Source of the DNA: Pelagophyceae sp. CCMP2097 | Taxonomy: Eukaryota > Sar > Pelagophyceae | Reading direction: 5' to 3' | NCBI GenBank assembly: GCA_026770575.1 | Contig: MU657224.1 | Span: 63,175 to 87,157, forward strand | DNA length: 23,983 nucleotides | Part shown: in pieces, positions 20,101 through 23,983 of the stretch | Position numbering within the stretch: position 1 is the stretch's first letter | How the letters are laid out: every line of letters begins with the position of its first letter | Made by a program: the position numbers and the translations under genes | Notes under the pieces: model-generated | What the model was told of the DNA's origin: nothing | Database searches by the model: none | The model's input: the letters and a program-made list of their open reading frames with translations, nothing else

Positions 20101-21733
20101 TTGGTCTGATAGAGCACTCGAAGGGGGTCCATCTAACATACTCGTCAAAGGACCCCCACGAACCTTGCCAAAGGGACTTTGTCGCGGGGTTCTTGCCACG
20201 GGGACCCTGTCAAAGGGACCTTGTCGCAGGGATCTTGTCACGGGGACTTTGTCAGAGGGACTTTGTCAGAGGATTCTTGCCACGGGGACCTCGCCACGGG
20301 CAAGGGTCCTTGTCGAGAGAACGTTGTCGAGAGGATCACCACAGGGTTCTTGTAACAAAGTTCTTCGTGAAAGCGGACCTTGTCGCGGGGACCTTGTCAC
20401 AGGGTCCTTGCCCCGGGGTTCTCGGAAAAGTGTCGTAAGAACCTCGCCACGGGGACCTTGTCACAGGGTCTTTGTGAGAGGGACCTCGTCAAAGGGACCT
20501 TGTCACAGGGGCCTTGTCACAGGGGCCTTGTCGTACGGACCTCGACACGGGAAGCAGGACCCTGTCACGGGACCTCGTCGAAGCGACCCTCGCCGAAGCG
20601 ACGTCATCTGATAGGGCCCTTGTCAAAGGACCTTGCCAAAGGCCTGCGCCACAGGGTTCTTGCCACAGGGACAATGTCACGGGGGCCGAAGTCGCAGGGG
20701 CTTTGACGGGACCTCTGTCGCGGGAAACTCGTCACGGGACCTCTGTCACGCGAGGCTCGCCACAGCAGCGTTGTCACAGCGTCATACCACGGGACCCGTC
20801 ACGGGGACTTCGTCACAGGGTGACGGGGACCTCGTTGCGAGTCACGTGCCTCGGGGACCTTGGACAATGTCACAGGGACCTCGTCTTAAGGGTCACCGAA
20901 GGCGCAGGGGTCGCCCTTTGCCACCCCGCCAAGGGCCCTCGGCAGGGGGATCTCTTGCCAAGGGACCGAGTCAGAGGGGGACGTCCCTCGAAGATTCCGA
21001 CTTTGATTTCGCAAAGGCAAAGGTTGTGCGCTCAGGCACACGCAGCACAAGGGCGACTGGCTCTACGGCCGCGTCGACATTTGCGCCAAGCTGCCGCCCT
21101 GCAAGCGAGGCCTCTGGCCCGCGCTGTGGCTCCTGCCGACGGACTCCAAGTGCGTTGGGACACCGAGGCCAAACAAAAAAAGCTCAAAAAGAGGATTGAG
21201 GCGCGTCAGTGATCCTCCTTGCGTTGAATGTAGGTACGGCCGCTGGCCGCAGTCCGGTGAAATTGACCTGATGGAACATGTCGGCTGGACAACCCCCGGC
21301 ACCATCTACTCGTCGGTTCACACGGCCGCGAGGAATCATGGGACTCGCAGTCACTCGCAGAAGAAGAATTGCATTCCTTCGGCGCACGACCGTTTTCACG
21401 TCTATTCGCTCATCTGGCGAGAAGATGGAATGGACCTCTGCATAGACGGAGTCGAGGTCCACTCGCTGGGCAAGGGCGACACGGGCAAGAAGGGAGACGC
21501 GCCCTGGCGAGACTGGCCGTGCGTCGTCTTTGTGCGCGTGCATTTCGTCGCACGACGTAAGTAGGTTTGATCAACGTTTCTTTCTCCTTATCAACCTCGC
21601 CGTCGGCGGCAAGTGGGGCGGCCTGCACGGCGTCGACGAGTCCGCATTTCCCGTCAGCCTGGAAATCGCGTACGTTCGAGTGTACCAACAAAGGCAGCAC
21701 AAGGCCAGCAACGGCCAGCCGAAAGCCGCGTGA
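17193..21733 (+). CDS. RIIa-like domain joined to GH16 beta-glucanase (nine exons, 2.5-kb intron)
   Basis: Inferred exons: 17193-17432, 17643-17770, 17858-18007, 18051-18203, 18277-18422, 18488-18555, 21046-21149, 21234-21518, 21565-21733; 481 codons. The 5' part has a Gly-rich segment, then ELKPLLCELCKEACAS QPEDLVGFFVNALERR, which resembles RIIa/DPY-30 docking domains. The 3' part is GH16: WELVWFDDFNYVGLPDP, QELQHYTAGRKENAWV, YTSARL, KGDWLYGRVDICAKLP, GLWPALWLLPTD, catalytic SGEIDLMEHVGW with both glutamates, MDLCIDGVEVH, FFLLINLAVGGKWGG and AYVRVYQ. GH16 laminarinases cut beta-1,3-glucans, here perhaps chrysolaminarin. The GH16 exons are solid. The 18008-18050 junction to the RIIa part is in phase with good sites, but the fusion is inferred. 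The donor of the long intron (18556 gtcggc, or 18565) is unclear. No signal peptide is seen and the start codon is not settled. Confidence 0.8.
17349..17375 (+). repeat. (GGC)9 trinucleotide run coding poly-Gly
   Basis: Nine perfect ggc codons lie in the Gly-rich segment of the first exon of the RIIa-GH16 gene, within a frame of very high GC at third positions. It is a likely length-variable linker. Confidence 0.9.
17437..17482. repeat. 23-bp tandem duplication at a 5' splice site
   Basis: gtttcttcag[c/t]gacggggcg occurs at 17437 and 17460. It begins four bases into the intron that starts at 17433 (gtgcgt). The same intron also carries several copies of cctttccatg between 17565 and 17632. 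Confidence 0.75.
18601..18618. repeat. Perfect 18-nt inverted repeat
   Basis: tatgggat-ac-atcccata sits near the 5' end of the long GH16 intron. It is followed by further copies of gcatgggatgc / gtgggatgc up to 18662, a small patch of catgggat-type repeats before the main array. Confidence 0.75.
18690..19795 (+). repeat. Minisatellite array A (ccttgcaagg core)
   Basis: Degenerate units of roughly 15 nt like cacgggcccttgcaagg fill this stretch. The palindrome ccttgcaagg occurs at least five times (near 18715, 18753, 19086, 19290 and 19708), often as ggccccttgcaaggcctctt. A 20-bp direct repeat (tgtaagaggccactcc[t/c]ccag) ends the array near 19740-19785. The stretch has long open frames only because the unit length is near a multiple of three; the predicted peptides are Arg/Gly/Pro/Ser low-complexity and match no family known to me. 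Confidence 0.85.
19800..20985 (+). repeat. Minisatellite array B (gggaccttgtcacag unit)
   Basis: About 1.2 kb of degenerate 15-nt units, consensus about gggaccttgtcacag, with variants ggaccttgccaaagg and gacctcgtcacgg. Array A differs mainly by ttgca in place of ttgtca, so the two arrays look like diverged branches of one family. The same unit, in the same orientation relative to transcription, forms the lipase intron array at 6145-6592. Confidence 0.9.
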
Positions 21734-22065
21734 ACAAAGTCGCCTGCGAAGGCGCCCGCGTCGGTTCGGGCCCCCGTAGGGGCGCACCCCAAGGATTGGG
21801 TGGTCTGGACCTGGCTACAAGAACGTTCCGAGCAACGGTCTTTGGAGGCGTAATTTTATGGTCGATTCGGCCTCTGTCGCGCGACGATCGCCGTGGCATA
21901 TTTTATTTTGTCGGCACATTCGCCAAAAAAGCCCCAAGCGCCTTTGGCGACCTTTGGCAGGCCAGCAACGGCGGAGCCATGAGGCCCAAACATGGAATTA
22001 CAAGAGCGCGCCGGAGGCACACGGAGGACCCGACTTCGAGCCAAGGATGCAGACAAATCCCATTG
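21734..22065. other. 3' flank of GH16 gene, nothing recognised
   Basis: A 332-bp stretch after the GH16 stop. It becomes AT-richer around 21850-21920 (cgtaattttatgg; catattttattttgtc), a plausible 3' UTR/termination zone. Frames on both strands are short and unconvincing. Confidence 0.4.
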
Positions 22066-22805
22066 CAATAGAGAGCTTCAGCTCAAAGTGGTACCCTATC
22101 GAAAGTGATACCCTATCAAATAAAACCCCTTTAAAAGCCCGTTGATATATAGAGCTTTGCAGTGATCTCTCCGTTCAACGGACCTCGTACAACTCTCAAA
22201 CTCGCGAGCCAAATCAAAGTAGGAATCCTAGTACCTAGGTACTACTTTGGCCAGAGGGCAACCCCGAGGCACCCCAGCCGACTCCCGTCCCGGGATCGAT
22301 GGTGCGCAGTCAACAAGCCCATGCGCAGACGCCCGTCGATTTTCCGCATGGTGCGTCGACTCTGGCGGAATCGGCGTTTTGGGTACTTGTGTTCGAGTTC
22401 GTACCCACCCGCGATGCGCTGTCGCGGCCGGTTCCGGGCGCCGCCGGATTGGTTGCGGACGCCTGCGCGCAGTTCCCGTCGGTTGCCGGCGCGTGGCGGG
22501 TCCCGCAAGGGCCCGAACGCATGCTCCTCACGCGCCTTCCGATGCCACGTCGCTGCTGCCCAAGGGGTAGCCACAACGCAAAACAAAGTTAGGGCCGGCC
22601 CTGCGGGACCAATGCGCGTCGATAGGGCCATTCAGCGCCTCATTCCGACGAGAACTGACCGATATCCTTGACCCCTCCATAAGACAACGTCGTCGTCTCC
22701 AAAATATGCAGTCCAGTTCGATAGGATATGAGTTTGATCTTGTCCGATGGATACGATAGGATATGAATTCGATAGGGTATCACTTTGATCTGAAGCTCTC
22801 TATTG
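22066..22805. mobile_element. 740-bp element with 38-bp terminal inverted repeats (MITE-like)
   Basis: The left end 22066-22103 (caatagagagcttcag, then tcaaagtg and accctatcgaa) matches the reverse complement of 22768-22805 at 36 of 38 positions. Subterminal copies of gataccctatc / gataggatatga repeat inside both ends. I saw no transposase, so this is a non-autonomous DNA element. No target-site duplication was clear at the immediate borders. The middle (about 22250-22600) is much more GC-rich than the ends and has a frame with high third-position GC (22299-22592, FWVLVFEFVPTRDALSR, LVADACAQFPSV), possibly a captured exon of unknown origin. Confidence 0.8.
22229..22244. repeat. Perfect 16-bp palindrome inside the element
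   Basis: tagtacctaggtacta is its own reverse complement. It is flanked by a looser inverted pair, caaagta at about 22216 and tactttg at about 22241. Confidence 0.85.
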
Positions 22806-22807
22806 GC

Positions 22808-22827
22808 TCCATTTCAGCTGAAATGGA
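22808..22827. repeat. Perfect 20-bp palindrome beside the element
   Basis: tccatttcagctgaaatgga is fully self-complementary and starts two bases beyond the right terminal repeat. It may mark a second element end or a preferred insertion site. Confidence 0.85.
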
Positions 22828-23193
22828 TCCCAGAATCTACGATTTTCGGCGGGAAGTCGGAACTTTTGGTGTGCACAAACTGGGAGGGGTTAAGTGGGGG
22901 ATTTTCGTACTTTTGATTTTCCCGCTTTTTGTTTTCGTACTTCGATTTTTGGCCGAGGTTAATTGACTTTTGGGAAGTTGGCTGGGTACCCCAGTAGCCG
23001 GTTCTTAAATTGACTTTTACTCTATTGGATTCGGAATGGCCAATGAGAGGGCTTGAAAATGCAATTTGTTCAGAAAAGCATTTTTGCACCAATCCAAGAG
23101 CTTAAAAGTATGAAAAAGTTCAGAAGAAGGTTGGAATCCAATAGGGGATCCTGAATCCAATAGGGGGAAGGACTTCCTAATCCTTCAATCAAA
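22828..23193. other. AT-rich repeat-laden intergenic DNA
   Basis: No gene seen. Direct repeats include ttttcgtacttttgatttt / ttttcgtacttcgattttt (near 22905 and 22935) and aattgactttt twice (near 22965 and 23008). The 11-mer ctattggattc at 23022 faces inverted copies gaatccaatag at 23134 and 23153, which could be ends of another small element of about 110-140 bp. Confidence 0.55.
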
Positions 23194-23254
23194 GGACCCG
23201 GAGGGCCCTTGCCGTAAACTGACGATGATTATACGGCAAGGACCCTTCGGGTCC
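23194..23254. repeat. Long hairpin: 23-bp stem, 15-nt loop
   Basis: The left arm 23194-23216 (ggacccggagggcccttgcc...) and right arm 23232-23254 (...ggcaaggacccttcgggtcc) pair at 21 of 23 positions. Each arm contains an internal palindrome of its own (ggaccc...gggtcc type). The loop is aactgacgatgatta. It could be a foldback element end or a structured RNA; there is no supporting gene context. Confidence 0.85.
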
Positions 23255-23521
23255 TCAAAAAAAGCGAATTCGGACTCGCCGCTTCAGCGCGCGTCGAATG
23301 CGCTACGTGGCGTCTTAAATCTCAAAAAGGCCAATTTTGAGATTATGAAAAATTCGACTGATTTTATTTTGGTTGAAGTGCGCTTGTCGCAGAAGCAGCA
23401 GGGTTTCGGGGCGGCAGCCGGCGGTGGATTGTCCATCGCGTCGTGGCAGTCCGTGGCCGCGCTGCGCGTTCAACGACCGGGTGCTCGATCGAGAAGTATC
23501 TTTAAAAGACAAAAATCGAGG

Positions 23522-23641
23522 TCGCCGAATCTCGGGGGCCCGGTCTACTCGCATGCGGGCGTCGACCTCGACGTGCGCATCTCGAGGAACGCGAAAAACC
23601 CTGGCCGCAGGTACTACAAGTGCGCGCTTCCGAATATATGT
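23522..23641 (+). pseudogene. Decayed zinc-ribbon/GRF-like fragment
   Basis: In one open frame the sequence reads SPNLGGPVYSHAGVDL ... ISRNAKNPGRRYYKCALPN. The end resembles the (S)RNxKNPGRxFYxC motif of GRF-type zinc fingers, and the start resembles a CPNCGGPV knuckle in which both cysteines are replaced (S and L). With two of the expected metal ligands missing and no clear gene structure around it, this is probably a relic. The long frame that contains it (23225-23929) is otherwise low-complexity. Confidence 0.35.
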
Positions 23642-23713
23642 ACTGGGGGACCCAGCCACTTTCCCAAAAGTCCATTAACACAATATCAATGTCCCATTCT
23701 GCGGTACGGACAC

Positions 23714-23750
23714 GGAGGGGGGGGGGTCTGGGACCCTCCCCCCCACCCCC
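23714..23750. repeat. G-run/C-run foldback
   Basis: Ten G at 23717-23726, then tctgggacc, then C-runs at 23738-23744 and 23746-23750. The two arms can fold back on each other, and the G-run could also form a quadruplex-like structure. It is also a likely spot for sequencing-length error. Confidence 0.8.
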
Positions 23751-23856
23751 GATGGGCTAACAGGAGGTCGACTTTTGGACAGGGTGCGACTTGGGGGGAA
23801 GGATATTCACGTATCGACGCGTGTCGTGGACGAGCGGAGCAGGGCGGGGCAGAGCA

Positions 23857-23895
23857 AGGCGTCGACGAGCAGAGCACGGCGTCGACGAGCAGTGA
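23857..23895. repeat. 20-bp tandem repeat gcgtcgacgagcag
   Basis: ggcgtcgacgagcag occurs at about 23858 and 23878 (period 20), preceded by looser gagcggagcagggc-type copies from 23830. Confidence 0.7.
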
Positions 23896-23983
23896 TAAGG
23901 AGTCCTCCTTAGATTTCCGTAGGAAATAGACGCCGAGTATACCTGGCGGAGGGAGCGTGTCCGACGAGGGCGCGGTCCTACGG

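Larger units (their letters stand above)
18556..21045 (+). other. 2.49-kb intron built of minisatellite arrays
   Basis: The coding frame stops being GH16-like after TSARLL (18555) and resumes at HKGDWLYGR (21046, acceptor cacacgcag). The 2490 nt between contain two related arrays and no exon that I could recognise. Other introns in this window are 43-193 nt, apart from the 658-nt one in the lipase gene. Confidence 0.75.

Noticed and set aside
19883..20611. 242-residue plus-strand frame, and other frames in 18600-20980
   Set aside because: Open only because the repeat unit is 15 nt; the peptide is a degenerate repeat and the region lies between two halves of a GH16 domain.
23225..23929. 234-residue plus-strand frame as a real gene
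   Set aside because: It starts inside the hairpin, crosses a G10/C7 foldback and short tandem repeats, and only a 40-residue zinc-finger-like relic is recognisable.

Overview
The window looks like GC-rich nuclear DNA from a eukaryotic microalga. It has compact genes on both strands, about 210-490 bp between them, split by many GT-AG introns that are mostly 43-100 nt long. There are no operons and no Shine-Dalgarno sites, and I saw no tRNA, rRNA or CRISPR array. A plant-like 4-hydroxyphenylpyruvate dioxygenase, a SUGAR-DEPENDENT1-type oil-body lipase and a laminarinase-type GH16 domain fit a photosynthetic stramenopile. A pelagophyte such as Aureococcus is my best guess, but this is an inference from gene content and style, not a database match. 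Exon models were built by eye from protein-family similarity, splice consensus and reading phase. In each model the summed exon length is a multiple of three.

Layout. 1-1652 holds gene remnants: the 3' end of a WD40 gene (+), a NOP56/58-like fragment with an in-frame stop (-), and a 5'-truncated BTB/T1-kelch gene with an internal stop (+). 1991-4364 (-) is a coiled-coil/PDZ protein in at least four exons. 4863-8772 (-) is a complete nine-exon patatin-type triacylglycerol lipase of the SDP1/Tgl class. 9183-11700 (-) is a four-exon U-box E3 ubiquitin ligase candidate. It diverges from 12169-14266 (+), an HPPD with an extra internal segment and a C-terminal extension. 14479-16327 (-) is a von Willebrand A protein in five exons, convergent with HPPD. 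16563-16907 (+) is a short unassigned gene or 5' exons. 17193-21733 (+) joins RIIa-like dimerization exons in phase to a GH16 beta-glucanase. From about 21.8 kb to the end the DNA is more AT-rich and repeat-laden: a 740-bp inverted-repeat element, perfect palindromes, a long hairpin and a decayed zinc-finger-like fragment.

The most unusual feature is a related family of short-unit tandem repeats. One array lies in the 658-nt intron of the lipase gene (about 6145-6592). A compound array fills a 2.49-kb intron that splits the GH16 catalytic domain (about 18690-20985). The two host genes are on opposite strands and the arrays are also in opposite genomic orientation, so each reads the same way relative to its own transcript. 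The inferred introns also share an unusual 5' splice site (GTGCGT-like, C at +4) and a G at the first base of the downstream exon.

The genes do not form one pathway. Several fit algal carbon economy: storage-lipid mobilisation (lipase), beta-1,3-glucan turnover (GH16) and plastoquinone/tocopherol synthesis (HPPD).
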